This document shows, in pieces, positions 25,397 to 33,898 of a stretch of 64,000 nt of DNA; the stretch's first letter is position 1, and each line of letters starts with the position of its first letter. Origin of the DNA: Caldifarciminota bacterium UBA5631. GTDB taxonomy: Bacteria; Hydrothermota; Hydrothermia; UBA1063. A model generated the notes under the pieces. That model was not told where the DNA came from. It was given only the letters and a program-made list of their open reading frames with translations, and made no database searches. The stretch is taken from positions 1 to 64,000 of the forward strand of contig DIJZ01000024.1 in assembly GCA_002421425.1 (NCBI GenBank). The letters are read 5' to 3'. The translations under genes and the position numbers were made by a program.

Positions 25397-27550
25397 ATGG
25401 ACCTGAGAAATGTTATTGAGAAAGTTGAGGATCTTAAGGAAAAACACAGCTCTGTTACCAGAGCCCTTTCAAAACTTAACGAATTTTACAACAAAGGTGA
25501 GATTACCGAGAAACAATTCAAGATCCTCAAGGGCGATTACGAGAAAGAAATCAACTTTCTGGGAAAGGAATTGGAAGACTTACTGACATCAGTGAAACAG
25601 CAACTTGAAGATCTGGAAAGAACTTTGAAAGACCTTAACATGGAGTATAATAAAACGAAAATTGATATTCTTCTCGGCGAAATCCCCACAGAGAAAGGAA
25701 AAGCAGAACTTGCCAAGATCGCCAAGCAAATTGCCCTTTCACAACATACGTACAATCAATGTAAAGCTATTCTCGAAGCGGAAACCGAAGAAGATTTTGA
25801 GAGCATAAAGAAAATGGCACCTCCAGCGAGTATAAAAGTTGAAAACGTTGTATCGGTGCAGGAGTTACTTCACCAGGAAGAGGAACTTAGAAACAAGCGT
25901 TTTGAAGGAAAAGCACAGGCTTATTTAAAACCCCTCGAAGAACTTTACAATAGACTGGAAAAAATAAGAGATTTCATCTCTGAAAGCATCAAAGAAGTTG
26001 AGTCCCAAAAGAACTCTCTGGAAGAAGAAGCGGGGAAACTGGTAATCAAAATCCGAATGGGAGGCACCGAGGAGCAAGCAGCGCGAAACAGATTAATGGA
26101 AGTTATAAAGAAAGTTAAAGAATACGACGAACTCCTGGCAAAAATGAGTAAAACAGCAGAACAGATTAATCAAAGGCTCGGCATAAAAGAAACTGTACTG
26201 GTGGGTGCAGAAGAAGATGCTTCAAAAATAGGACAGATCGAAGAAATAAACCTTGAGGAAGCCTCAAAAATACTTGAAGAACTCGAAAAACAGGGTCTTG
26301 AAATCATTAGTACGGAAACTGTAGAACCTTTAGAAGAAAAACTTATGGAAGAAGAAAAGGAAGTTGTCGAAACCGAAGCTCCGTCTTCGATTAAGACGGT
26401 AAAAATAAAGAAAAAGTCTCCCGTACCCGTTATTGCAGCAGCAGTTCTTGTAGTTTTGGGAATTCTTTTCGGAGTTTACAGGAAGTTCTTTTTTGCACCC
26501 GAAGAAAAAGCCCAGGTCATTTACCCAGTTTATATGGGGAATCCTGCGCACAACTACGACGTTAGAGCTCAGATTTCCACTCAACCACCAAGAATTGAAT
26601 GGTCCAGAAATTTTCAGGGCACTCCAGCTCAGCCAGCTGTAAGCAACGGAACCATATACGCGGGAACAGCTGATGGCAAGCTCTACGCCATTGATTTTTC
26701 GGGAAATATCCTCTGGAACGTAAGTCTTAAGGGGTCAATATTGCACACCCCTGTGATTGCCAATAACAACATCATTGTCGGAACCCTTGAGGGAATTTTG
26801 TACGTCCTCAATACATCTGGTCAAATTATTAGAACAAAAACCTTTACAGGGGGAATTGCTTCTCCTCCTGTCGCTTTTGGTGAGGTAATCTATGTTCCAG
26901 TATTCCAGGAAGGCGTCTATGCTTACAACATAAATCAGGATAAGGTCGAATGGAAATTCACTACAGAAGGAATGGTTAAAAACATTCCCATTGTTGACGA
27001 AGCGAACCTTTATATTGCAGACCTTTCCGGGAAACTTTACGTGGTAAATCGTTCTAATGGTATTGAAATCAATAATTTCAAGACTTCAGGACCGATCGAA
27101 AGCTATCCGGTACTGTACGAAGGAAAAATTTTCTATGGGAATAATACTGGAGAGATAGGTTGCTACGATGCAAAGAAAAACGTGTTGCTCTGGTCTTTCA
27201 ACCTGATGGAACCCGTTGTGGGAAGCCCCACTATCCAGGATTCCTTCTCCATTTATACTACTGCCTTCGGCAGGGTATTTTGCCACAACAATAGAACAGG
27301 TATGAGGATCTGGGATTTCAATACTGGAAATCTGATTTTCTCTACCGCAGTTATAGTAGATTCGTTTGTTTTTGTAACAACCACAACCGGTGCAGGAGAC
27401 TTTGGAGAGCTCTACTGTCTTAGCGTTCGGAGTGGAAACCTTGTGTGGGTACTCCCAATACCCAGAATTCTCGAGACAGCACCTGTCTTCTGGGGAAACC
27501 GTCTATTCCTGGCAGCAAGAGACGGCACCTTCTATGCCATGAGTTTTTGA
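25397..27550 (+). CDS. Coiled-coil / membrane-span / PQQ-type beta-propeller protein
   Basis: A 717-residue protein with three parts. Residues 1-300 are highly charged and helical, predicted coiled coil, including a short helical segment (FYNKGEITEKQFKILKGDY). A basic stretch IKIKKK precedes one transmembrane helix at about 343-364. Residues 375-717 are repeats of the PQQ-like propeller type (YAGTADGKLYAIDFSGNILW, VGTLEGILYVLN, YGNNTGEIGCYDAKKNVLLW). The topology would put the coiled coil in the cytoplasm and the propeller in the periplasm, similar in outline to BamB-like or sensor scaffolds. No catalytic motif is seen. The start is fixed by the leaderless promoter. Confidence 0.82.
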   Translation: MDLRNVIEKVEDLKEKHSSVTRALSKLNEFYNKGEITEKQFKILKGDYEKEINFLGKELEDLLTSVKQQLEDLERTLKDLNMEYNKTKIDILLGEIPTEKGKAELAKIAKQIALSQHTYNQCKAILEAETEEDFESIKKMAPPASIKVENVVSVQELLHQEEELRNKRFEGKAQAYLKPLEELYNRLEKIRDFISESIKEVESQKNSLEEEAGKLVIKIRMGGTEEQAARNRLMEVIKKVKEYDELLAKMSKTAEQINQRLGIKETVLVGAEEDASKIGQIEEINLEEASKILEELEKQGLEIISTETVEPLEEKLMEEEKEVVETEAPSSIKTVKIKKKSPVPVIAAAVLVVLGILFGVYRKFFFAPEEKAQVIYPVYMGNPAHNYDVRAQISTQPPRIEWSRNFQGTPAQPAVSNGTIYAGTADGKLYAIDFSGNILWNVSLKGSILHTPVIANNNIIVGTLEGILYVLNTSGQIIRTKTFTGGIASPPVAFGEVIYVPVFQEGVYAYNINQDKVEWKFTTEGMVKNIPIVDEANLYIADLSGKLYVVNRSNGIEINNFKTSGPIESYPVLYEGKIFYGNNTGEIGCYDAKKNVLLWSFNLMEPVVGSPTIQDSFSIYTTAFGRVFCHNNRTGMRIWDFNTGNLIFSTAVIVDSFVFVTTTTGAGDFGELYCLSVRSGNLVWVLPIPRILETAPVFWGNRLFLAARDGTFYAMSF

Positions 27551-27575
27551 TAGTACGGAACGCCCCCTTTATAAT
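27547..27575 (+). promoter_or_regulatory. Promoter of tRNA-Lys (and perhaps purEC)
   Basis: TTGATA (27547-27552), 17 bp, TATAAT (27570-27575). The -35 box overlaps the TGA stop of the upstream gene. The tRNA begins 11 nt after the -10 box. Confidence 0.7.
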
Positions 27576-27585
27576 CTAACTTTGC

Positions 27586-27658
27586 GGGCCGTTAGCTCAG
27601 GAGGTAGAGCACCGGATTTTTAATCCGGTGGCCGCAGGTTCGAGTCCTGCACGGCCCA
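27586..27658 (+). tRNA. tRNA-Lys (anticodon TTT)
   Basis: The acceptor stem is GGGCCGT/ACGGCCC, the anticodon stem CCGGA/TCCGG with loop TTTTTAA (anticodon TTT), and the T stem GCAGG/CCTGC with loop TTCGAGT. The discriminator is A and no CCA is encoded. It has its own consensus promoter 11 nt upstream; purE follows 43 nt later. Confidence 0.97.
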
Positions 27659-27701
27659 GTTTAGTTCTGTTCTAAGCATCGTTTTTTTAGAAGGAGGTTT
27701 T

Positions 27702-28181
27702 ATGCCCCTCGCTGTAATAATAATGGGCTCCAAAGCGGACATTCCCCATTGCGGGGCGATCAGGAAAGAGCTTGAGAAGTTTGGAATTCCCTCCATCATG
27801 AGGATTGCTTCCGCTCACAAAACTCCTATAAAGGTTCTTGAAATATTAAACGAATACGAAAAAGAAGCAGATGTTTTCATTACTGTTGCGGGAAAAAGCA
27901 ACGCGCTCAGTGGATTCGTTGATTCACATACTTCTAAACCTGTAATTGCTTGTCCACCATATTCTGAGCAGTTCTCCGGAGTGGACCTGTACTCCTCTCT
28001 TAGAATGCCAAAAGGAGTAGCTCCAATGGTGGTTTTAGAGCCCGATCAGGCTGCCCTTGCCGCTGCAAAAATTATTGGACTGAAAAGCGACGAAGTCAGA
28101 GAGGCAGTTCGACAGTATAGAAAAAAACTTCAGGAAGAAATTGAGAAAGCCGATAAGGAGCTTTTCGATGGGCAGCGTTAA
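27702..28181 (+). CDS. purE: Class II AIR carboxylase PurE
   Basis: A 159-residue enzyme of purine synthesis forming CAIR. The sequence carries the marks I associate with class II PurE (the Treponema/animal-like type that uses AIR and CO2 directly): SAHKTP instead of SAHRTP, AGKSNALSGFVDSH and DLYSSLRMPKGVAPMVVLEPDQAALAAAKI. Class II enzymes do not need PurK, and no purK is nearby. The start is ATG 27702 behind AAGGAGG. It overlaps purC by 14 nt. The operon may be read through from tRNA-Lys. Confidence 0.9.
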   Translation: MPLAVIIMGSKADIPHCGAIRKELEKFGIPSIMRIASAHKTPIKVLEILNEYEKEADVFITVAGKSNALSGFVDSHTSKPVIACPPYSEQFSGVDLYSSLRMPKGVAPMVVLEPDQAALAAAKIIGLKSDEVREAVRQYRKKLQEEIEKADKELFDGQR

Positions 28182-29202
28182 GGACCTGAAAATTATACGA
28201 ACTCCATCAGAAGATTCTCCAGGAATTGGGAGATTCGTTTTCTCTGACAGATACTCGGTCTTCGACTGGGGGGAAATGCCCGATCTCATTCCAGATAAGG
28301 GAAAAGCTATCTGTCTAGTTACCTGTCACTTTTTTGAAGTTGTAGAACGCCTTGGAATCAAAACCCATTATATTGGCATCGTTGAAGATGAGCGGGTGAA
28401 AAAACTATGTGAACTTACCGAACCAACCAACGTAATGGAATTCAAAATGGTCAGAGTTATAAAGCCCAAATTTGACGGCATTAATTATGATTATTCACCT
28501 TTCAAATATCTAAAATCTAACTTCCTAATCCCCCTTGAAGTGATCTACAGAAACAGCATCCCGGAGGGCTCTTCACTCCTCAAGAGGCTACGGTCCGGTG
28601 AGATAGCCCCAGAAGATGTGGGATTAAAGGGAATACCCGAACCAAATACGAGACTGGAAAGACCAATTCTTGACTTCTCAACAAAACTCGAAATCACAGA
28701 CAGGTATCTCAAGGAAGACGAAGCATATAATATCAGCGGCCTTAGCGAGGGCGAATTCATGGAACTTAAGAGGGTAGCCTTGAGGCTAAATGAACTTATT
28801 TCAGAGAAAGCAGGAACTCTCGGGCTTTACAACGAAGATGGCAAATTCGAATTTGGACTGGATGAGAACAGAAATCTGATGTTGGTGGATGCCATAGGGG
28901 CCTTAGACGAATGTAGATTTACTTATGAAGGGATTCCTTTCAGTAAGGAAGTGCTGAGAATATATTACCGCTCTACTCGATGGTACAGCGAAATTGAAAA
29001 CGCAAAGAAGGAAGATAGGCAGAACTGGAAGAAACTTGTTGGAGAAAACCCTCCTCCGCTTCCTCCTGAGTGGAAGCAACTAATTAGCGATATGTACAAA
29101 AGTTATGCCAACGAAATTACCGGACGTCGTTTTTTCGATACAAAACCCATCAATGAAGTTCTTGTCGAACTAAAAAATCTAATACAATTTTTCAAGAATT
29201 AG
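28168..29202 (+). CDS. purC: SAICAR synthetase (phosphoribosylaminoimidazole-succinocarboxamide synthase)
   Basis: A 344-residue purC product, the long form. It couples CAIR and aspartate with ATP, the step after PurE. Recognisable parts are the N-terminal FSDRYSVFDWGEMPDLIPDKG, TNVMEFKMVRVIKP, the central IPLEVIYRNSIPEGSSLLKR and the C-terminal MLVDAIGALDECRF. The start at ATG 28168 is preceded by AAGGAG 8 nt upstream inside purE; an upstream in-frame alternative would lie deeper in purE and has no site. Overlap with purE implies coupled translation. Confidence 0.95.
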   Translation: MGSVKDLKIIRTPSEDSPGIGRFVFSDRYSVFDWGEMPDLIPDKGKAICLVTCHFFEVVERLGIKTHYIGIVEDERVKKLCELTEPTNVMEFKMVRVIKPKFDGINYDYSPFKYLKSNFLIPLEVIYRNSIPEGSSLLKRLRSGEIAPEDVGLKGIPEPNTRLERPILDFSTKLEITDRYLKEDEAYNISGLSEGEFMELKRVALRLNELISEKAGTLGLYNEDGKFEFGLDENRNLMLVDAIGALDECRFTYEGIPFSKEVLRIYYRSTRWYSEIENAKKEDRQNWKKLVGENPPPLPPEWKQLISDMYKSYANEITGRRFFDTKPINEVLVELKNLIQFFKN

Positions 29203-29215
29203 AGTCATTGCTGCT

Positions 29216-31075
29216 TCACTGAAATTTTTGATCAAATTGTTCCTGTTCTTCAAGAATCTTGATTACGATCTCCACAAGATCGGGGTCAAACTGCTTTCCC
29301 TGCTCTCTTTTCAATTCGTGGATCACCTGTTCGCGATTCAAAGCGCCTCTATATGGCCTATCAGAGCGCATAGTTACAACTGCATCAGCGATGCCAAGGA
29401 TTCTTGCGCCTAATGGAATCCCCTTTCCGCGCAGGCCAAGCGGATAACCGGTCCCATCAAACCTTTCATGATGAGACTCGACATATATTGAAACCTGCTC
29501 AAGGCCCGGAACGCTTTTGAGAATCTCTTTTCCAATATTTGGATGCCCCTTAATTTCCTCCCACTCTACATCATTAAGAGGACCGTCCTTCAACAGGATT
29601 GATTTCTCTACAATAACTTTCCCAATGTCGTGCAAAAGACCTGCAAGGTAAATGTTCTTCTTTTCCTCGCTTGTCAAACCTAACTTCTCTGCAATCCTGA
29701 GCGAAAACTCTGCTACATCCCGGGAATGACTCGCAGTGAAAATGTCTTTCTTACTTTCCAGTTGAGAAAGTACATCTATAATACGATCGAGAGTCTCCAC
29801 ACTCTTCTCATAAAGAGAAAGATTTTTCATAGCAATCCCGAGGGAATTCCACAGAACTTTCACGTACTCAACATCCTCGCTGCTCATAATTTCCTTACTT
29901 TTAGAACCAATAAGGGCAATAATCTCAGGGCGAGTATCGATAATCAAGGGGATCGTCAGAAGCAACTTGTAGCCGCATTCATTGGCCACGGACTTATTAA
30001 TGCATCCGAATCTCAATTGTTCTTCCGTATTGAATTTTACAAGTTCCCGGAGGCATTCATTGCGGATTTCGAATCTATCAAGGTCCTTCCGATTAAAGCC
30101 ATGATTATAAAGTAAATGAAGCTCCATTTCATCAAATTTGAAAAAGGCACAATTTTCCATTTTCAGAATCTCCTTACAATATTCTCTTGCAATATCAAAA
30201 ATCTTTCCGAGGTTTGTCTCAGTCAGGATATCCTCAGAGAGGGTTTTCACGAAAAGTAGAGCTTTTAGTCTTCGGATTGAATCCTCCTGATACCTAAGTA
30301 ATTTTAGAACGCCCAGAAGATAAGGAATAGAAATCCTCAAAACTTCAATATCATCATCAACATAAGAAGGTAACCCTTGAAATCGTCCAAGATAAATGAA
30401 ACCAAAAAGCTCTTCTTCCACAAAAAGTGGAACAACGATAACCCTTGCAACTTTGTAGTACTCAACGAACTTCTTCAAGATTCTCCTTTCGCTCCAAGTA
30501 TCGTTTATTACCAGAATATCCCTCAATTCAAGAGCTGTTGCAGCAGCAGTATCAGGAATAAGGGGAAAGTTAAAGTAGTTCTCTATATCAACATTCCCAT
30601 GAAGTTCTGTATTAATGTAACCGCTTGCTTTACCAAACAGCATATTACTTGACTTATCGTATACCGTCAACGCCCCAATTGTTGAATAGGTCAACTTGCA
30701 AATATCAGAAATAATCCTGCTGTAGATTTCATAGTAATCGCGCACATCACCAAGACTCTTTATCAGATCGTTGATACTCAACAAAACAAAACGACTCTTA
30801 AGAATGTCAATTATGAACTCTACAAAGCTAGAATGCCTGTTAAGCCATTGAATAAGCTTTTCCTTATCAGAAGGCCCTCGGAAAATAAGAGATCTCGGCC
30901 AGGAAATGTAAACCACAGATTCTCCCAGTGCAAAAGCTCCTTCAGTATCGTGTTGAACACCATGCAAGTCCTGATTCAGCTTTGAAAAAAGAATATTGTG
31001 CACATAATCCACTCCCTCAACGTCAATGCCCGAAGATTTCAAAAGCCTCATTAAACGAATTTCGGAGTAAAACAT
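29216..31075 (-). CDS. GAF-type sensor with HD-GYP c-di-GMP phosphodiesterase output
   Basis: A protein of about 619 residues. The N-terminal two thirds contain two GAF-like regions (about residues 100-260 and 270-425: VIVVPLFVEEELFGFIYLGRF is one core). The C-terminal HD-GYP domain has HSRDVAEFSLRIAEKLG, LLHDIGK, SHHERFDGTGYP and ADAVVTMRSDRPYR; the HD and GYP residues are intact, so c-di-GMP hydrolysis is expected. The start is set at ATG 31075 because TTGATT-17-TATAAT ends 6 nt before it; a longer reading from 31117 would begin upstream of that promoter's start point. It converges on purC with a 13-nt gap. Confidence 0.92.
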   Translation of the reverse strand: MFYSEIRLMRLLKSSGIDVEGVDYVHNILFSKLNQDLHGVQHDTEGAFALGESVVYISWPRSLIFRGPSDKEKLIQWLNRHSSFVEFIIDILKSRFVLLSINDLIKSLGDVRDYYEIYSRIISDICKLTYSTIGALTVYDKSSNMLFGKASGYINTELHGNVDIENYFNFPLIPDTAAATALELRDILVINDTWSERRILKKFVEYYKVARVIVVPLFVEEELFGFIYLGRFQGLPSYVDDDIEVLRISIPYLLGVLKLLRYQEDSIRRLKALLFVKTLSEDILTETNLGKIFDIAREYCKEILKMENCAFFKFDEMELHLLYNHGFNRKDLDRFEIRNECLRELVKFNTEEQLRFGCINKSVANECGYKLLLTIPLIIDTRPEIIALIGSKSKEIMSSEDVEYVKVLWNSLGIAMKNLSLYEKSVETLDRIIDVLSQLESKKDIFTASHSRDVAEFSLRIAEKLGLTSEEKKNIYLAGLLHDIGKVIVEKSILLKDGPLNDVEWEEIKGHPNIGKEILKSVPGLEQVSIYVESHHERFDGTGYPLGLRGKGIPLGARILGIADAVVTMRSDRPYRGALNREQVIHELKREQGKQFDPDLVEIVIKILEEQEQFDQKFQ

Positions 31076-31081
31076 GAGGTA

Positions 31082-31110
31082 ATTATAACAAGGTTGATTA
31101 AGTAAATCAA
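31082..31110 (-). promoter_or_regulatory. Leaderless promoter of the HD-GYP gene
   Basis: On the minus strand TTGATT (31105-31110), 17 bp, TATAAT (31082-31087), then TACCTC and ATG at 31075. It decides the start codon against an in-frame ATG at 31117. Confidence 0.72.
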
Positions 31111-31137
31111 ACTCCATAGGACATCCAACATCTTTAC

Positions 31138-31166
31138 TTGTCCTTTCAGTGGTGTTGGATTATAAT
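31138..31166 (+). promoter_or_regulatory. Promoter of the tRNA-Glu/tRNA-Gln pair
   Basis: TTGTCC (31138-31143), 17 bp, TATAAT (31161-31166); tRNA-Glu begins 14 nt after the -10 box. It lies back to back with the HD-GYP promoter. Confidence 0.65.
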
Positions 31167-31179
31167 AATTGAATTGCAA

Positions 31180-31257
31180 GGCGCCATCGTCTAGTCTGGC
31201 TAAGGATACCTGGTTCTCAGCCAGGAGACCCGGGTTCAAATCCCGGTGGCGCTACCA
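31180..31257 (+). tRNA. tRNA-Glu (anticodon CTC)
   Basis: The acceptor stem is GGCGCCA/TGGCGCT (first pair G-T), the anticodon stem CCTGG/CCAGG with loop TTCTCAG (anticodon CTC at 31216-31218), and the T stem CCGGG/CCCGG with loop TTCAAAT. The discriminator is A at 31254 and CCA is encoded at 31255-31257, the only one of the four tRNAs here with this. tRNA-Gln starts 2 nt later. Confidence 0.96.
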
Positions 31258-31258
31258 C

Positions 31259-31330
31259 TGGGGGATCGTCTAACTGGCAGGACAGCTGACTCTGGATCAG
31301 CCGGTCGGGGTTCGAATCCCTGTCCCCCAG
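31259..31330 (+). tRNA. tRNA-Gln (anticodon CTG)
   Basis: The acceptor stem is TGGGGGA/TCCCCCA, the anticodon stem GCTGA/TCAGC with loop CTCTGGA (anticodon CTG at 31292-31294), and the T stem CGGGG/CCCTG with loop TTCGAAT. The discriminator is G at 31330. The next base begins TATAAT, the -10 box of guaB. Confidence 0.96.
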
Positions 31331-31336
31331 TATAAT
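31331..31336 (+). promoter_or_regulatory. -10 box of guaB abutting tRNA-Gln
   Basis: TATAAT starts at the base after the tRNA-Gln discriminator and ends 6 nt before the guaB ATG at 31343. Any -35 contact would fall inside the tRNA T arm, where no TTGNNN is found, so this may be a -10-driven promoter or guaB may be read from the tRNA promoter. Confidence 0.5.
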
Positions 31337-31342
31337 AAATAA

Positions 31343-32794
31343 ATGGAATTTAAAGAAGGCCTCACATTTGATGATGTGCTGCTTATCCCGGCAGAAAGCA
31401 GCGTAATGCCTGCTGAAACGGACCTTAAAACCCTCTTTGCCCGAGATGTTCCACTGAATATACCTCTGGTGTCGGCTGCGATGGACACTGTTACAGAATC
31501 TGAGATGGCAATTGCTATGGCAAGACTTGGAGGTCTGGGAGTAATCCATCGCAATATGTCCCCCGACAGGCAGTCCGAAGAGATCAGGAAAGTCAAAAGA
31601 GCCCAGAGCTGGTTTATCGAAGACCCATTCACACTAAAGCCCCATAACACAATCAAAGATGCCCTGGATCTGATGAATTCAAAAGGAATTTCTGGTATTC
31701 CAATAATTGGAGAAGACCGAATTCTTCTTGGCATTGTTACAAGGAGAGACCTTCTCTTTGAGGACATTCCTGATAAACTACTCAAAGACGTAATGAGCAC
31801 TAACCTGATTACTGCAAAACCTGGAATCACTATGGAAGAGGCACGGGAAATAATGAGAAAGCATAAGGTAGAGAAACTTCCAGTAATTGATGAAGAAGGG
31901 AAACTCCGATACCTTGTTACGTTTAAAGACATCCTCAGAAAACTCGAATATCCAGAGGCTAACGTAGACTCCCATGGGAGGTTACGGGTGGCTGGGGCAT
32001 GCGGAACTGGACAGGACTCACGAGAAAGAGTGAAGAAATTGATCGATGCTGGATGTGACGTTATTGTAATTGACACAGCTCATGGGCATCACAAAAAGGT
32101 CCTGGATACAGTCAAGTGGGTAAAAGAGAACTTTGATACTCCAGTTGTTGCAGGAAATGTTGCTACAAAAGAAGGCTGTGAAGCCCTTATTGATGCTGGG
32201 GTAGATGGTGTTAAAATTGGAGTTGGCCCCGGTTCTATATGCACTACAAGAATAGTGGCAGGAGTGGGGGTTCCTCAGCTCTCAGCAATATTAGAATGTT
32301 TTGAAGCAGCAAAGAAAAGGAATATTCCCATCATTGCCGATGGCGGAATCAGGTACTCAGGAGACGTTGTGAAAGCCCTTGCGGCAGGTGCTTCTTGCTG
32401 TATGATAGGAAGTCTGTTTGCAGGAACTGACGAAAGCCCCGGCGAAACAATCCTTTACGAAGGGAGAAAATTCAAAGTGTACAGAGGTATGGGGTCTTTA
32501 GGTGCCATGTCTCAGGGTAGCAAAGACCGGTACTTCCAGGAAGGTCAGACAAAATTTGTACCTGAAGGCGTTGAAGGGATGGTGCCATACAGGGGAAAAG
32601 TAGCCGACGTCGTGTACCAGCTTACCGGAGGATTAAGATCGGGAATGGGCTATGTCGGAGCACAAACCCTGGAAGAGCTCAGAACTAAAGCAAGATTTAT
32701 AAGAATTACCCATGCTGGTGTAAGAGAATCGCATCCTCATGACATTATGATTACAAAAGAATCGCCAAACTACAGCCCTCCCGGCAATCAATAA
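31343..32794 (+). CDS. guaB: IMP dehydrogenase
   Basis: A 483-residue enzyme that oxidises IMP to XMP, the first committed step to GMP. It has the N-terminal LTFDDVLLIPAESSV, two CBS domains at about residues 95-205 (DVMSTNLITAKPGITMEEA), and the catalytic loop GPGSICTTRIVAGVG with the active Cys near residue 299. MGSLGAMSQGSKDRY is the phosphate/flap region. There is no ribosome site; TATAAT lies 6 nt upstream. It overlaps the convergent LytR_C gene by 7 nt. Confidence 0.98.
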   Translation: MEFKEGLTFDDVLLIPAESSVMPAETDLKTLFARDVPLNIPLVSAAMDTVTESEMAIAMARLGGLGVIHRNMSPDRQSEEIRKVKRAQSWFIEDPFTLKPHNTIKDALDLMNSKGISGIPIIGEDRILLGIVTRRDLLFEDIPDKLLKDVMSTNLITAKPGITMEEAREIMRKHKVEKLPVIDEEGKLRYLVTFKDILRKLEYPEANVDSHGRLRVAGACGTGQDSRERVKKLIDAGCDVIVIDTAHGHHKKVLDTVKWVKENFDTPVVAGNVATKEGCEALIDAGVDGVKIGVGPGSICTTRIVAGVGVPQLSAILECFEAAKKRNIPIIADGGIRYSGDVVKALAAGASCCMIGSLFAGTDESPGETILYEGRKFKVYRGMGSLGAMSQGSKDRYFQEGQTKFVPEGVEGMVPYRGKVADVVYQLTGGLRSGMGYVGAQTLEELRTKARFIRITHAGVRESHPHDIMITKESPNYSPPGNQ

Positions 32795-33228
32795 ACAATC
32801 TTTGCAGTATCAACCCCGGGAAAGTACTTGTGAAAATCCATTCCAACTATTATGGCGCAATCGGAAATCTTGTCAAAGTCCCATTCCAGAGTGACTTCAT
32901 CGCATCCCAACCACTTTGCGAGGTACTTCGCATGGGAAAGGGTTGAGTCAGACCTCTCAACAATTACTGTTTTGCCTATTGTATCTCTGCTGCTGGTATA
33001 GTAAACTACGTCAAACCCATCTTGCCTCAAAAGAAATGTTATTTTCCTTGCAAGCCCGCTAACCCCTGTGGCATTCACCACTTCAACTCTGATTCCTGGA
33101 TTCACATTTTCAATATACCAGGCCCTTTTCCTAATTCTGTAAGAATGAATCGCAGATATTATAATGAACACAAATAACACAACTGAACAAACGCCAACTA
33201 CCACCGAGAGGATAAGCCGTTTTTTCAC
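32788..33228 (-). CDS. LytR C-terminal-domain (LytR_C) membrane-anchored protein
   Basis: A 146-residue protein with an N-terminal transmembrane helix (residues 5-27), a short basic linker and a LytR_C domain: IRVEVVNATGVSGLARKITFLLRQDGFDVVYY, then VIVERSDSTLSHAKYLAKWLG and a final DCAIIVGMDF. LytR_C domains occur on cell-wall or envelope proteins, with function not settled. It begins with GTG 33228; TACAAT lies 6 nt upstream, so the start may be leaderless. It diverges from the fumarase beta gene. Confidence 0.78.
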   Translation of the reverse strand: MKKRLILSVVVGVCSVVLFVFIIISAIHSYRIRKRAWYIENVNPGIRVEVVNATGVSGLARKITFLLRQDGFDVVYYTSSRDTIGKTVIVERSDSTLSHAKYLAKWLGCDEVTLEWDFDKISDCAIIVGMDFHKYFPGVDTAKIVY

Positions 33229-33313
33229 AGAAATATTGTAAAGGAAAGAACCCGAAAAAAATAGGTCCTGACGAAGGAAGCCATGTGATTTGATTGTATG
33301 CCCAAATTAGAAC

Positions 33314-33342
33314 TTGAATGTAAAATACCAATGTTTTAAAAT
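33314..33342 (+). promoter_or_regulatory. Leaderless promoter of the fumarase beta gene
   Basis: TTGAAT (33314-33319), 17 bp, TAAAAT (33337-33342), then TTCCAC and ATG at 33349. No ribosome site. Confidence 0.65.
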
Positions 33343-33348
33343 TTCCAC

Positions 33349-33897
33349 ATGTCGACGATTGAAGTTACTGTTCCTTTCGACAATGAAACCGTCGGAGCTT
33401 TTAAAGCAGGCCAACGCCTTTTACTCTCGGGTATAATATATACTGCAAGAGACGCAGCTCACCGGAGGATACAGCAACAATTGCTCAGCAATGAATTTAA
33501 CGCTTTCCCCCTCCATGGATCTGTAATCTACTACTGTGGACCAACACCTACGCCTCCTGGAAAAGTGATAGGTTCAGCAGGACCCACCACATCCTACAGG
33601 ATGGACCCTTTCGTACCACTTCTCCTGGAAAACGGAGTTAAGGGATTTATTGGAAAAGGGAAGAGAAGTGAAGAAGTAAAAGAGTACCTGAAAAAATTCC
33701 GGGGAGTTTACCTGATCGCCACAGGCGGTGCCGGAGCTCTGCTCTCCACAAGAATAAATTCGTGTAGAATAGTAGCCTACCCAGAACTTGGTCCTGAAGC
33801 TATATACGAGCTCACAGTCCAGGATTTCCCTGTCATTGTGGGTATCGACGTCTTCGGAAATGACGTCTACGAAATAGGTCCCTTCGCACGAGTTTAG
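33349..33897 (+). CDS. Class I fumarate hydratase, beta (C-terminal) subunit
   Basis: A 182-residue protein equal to the C-terminal domain of Fe-S class I fumarase/tartrate dehydratase: GQRLLLSGIIYTARDAAHRRI, VIYYCGPTPTPPGKVIGSAGPTTSYRMD, IATGGAGALLSTRI and YPELGPEAIYELTVQDFPVIVGID. It supplies part of the active-site lid; the Fe-S alpha subunit is needed for activity and is not in this window. It stands alone, with its own promoter. It converges on apbE with a single base between. Confidence 0.92.
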   Translation: MSTIEVTVPFDNETVGAFKAGQRLLLSGIIYTARDAAHRRIQQQLLSNEFNAFPLHGSVIYYCGPTPTPPGKVIGSAGPTTSYRMDPFVPLLLENGVKGFIGKGKRSEEVKEYLKKFRGVYLIATGGAGALLSTRINSCRIVAYPELGPEAIYELTVQDFPVIVGIDVFGNDVYEIGPFARV

Positions 33898-33898
33898 T

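Noticed and set aside
31255..31257. Encoded CCA on tRNA-Glu as a sign of foreign origin
   Set aside because: A three-base match can arise by chance and the other three tRNAs lack it; there are no mobile-element marks nearby.
31297..32076. 259-codon open frame opposite guaB on the minus strand
   Set aside because: It lies wholly antisense to the conserved guaB reading frame and through tRNA-Gln, has a Ser/Arg/Leu-rich composition typical of a shadow frame, and has no ribosome site.
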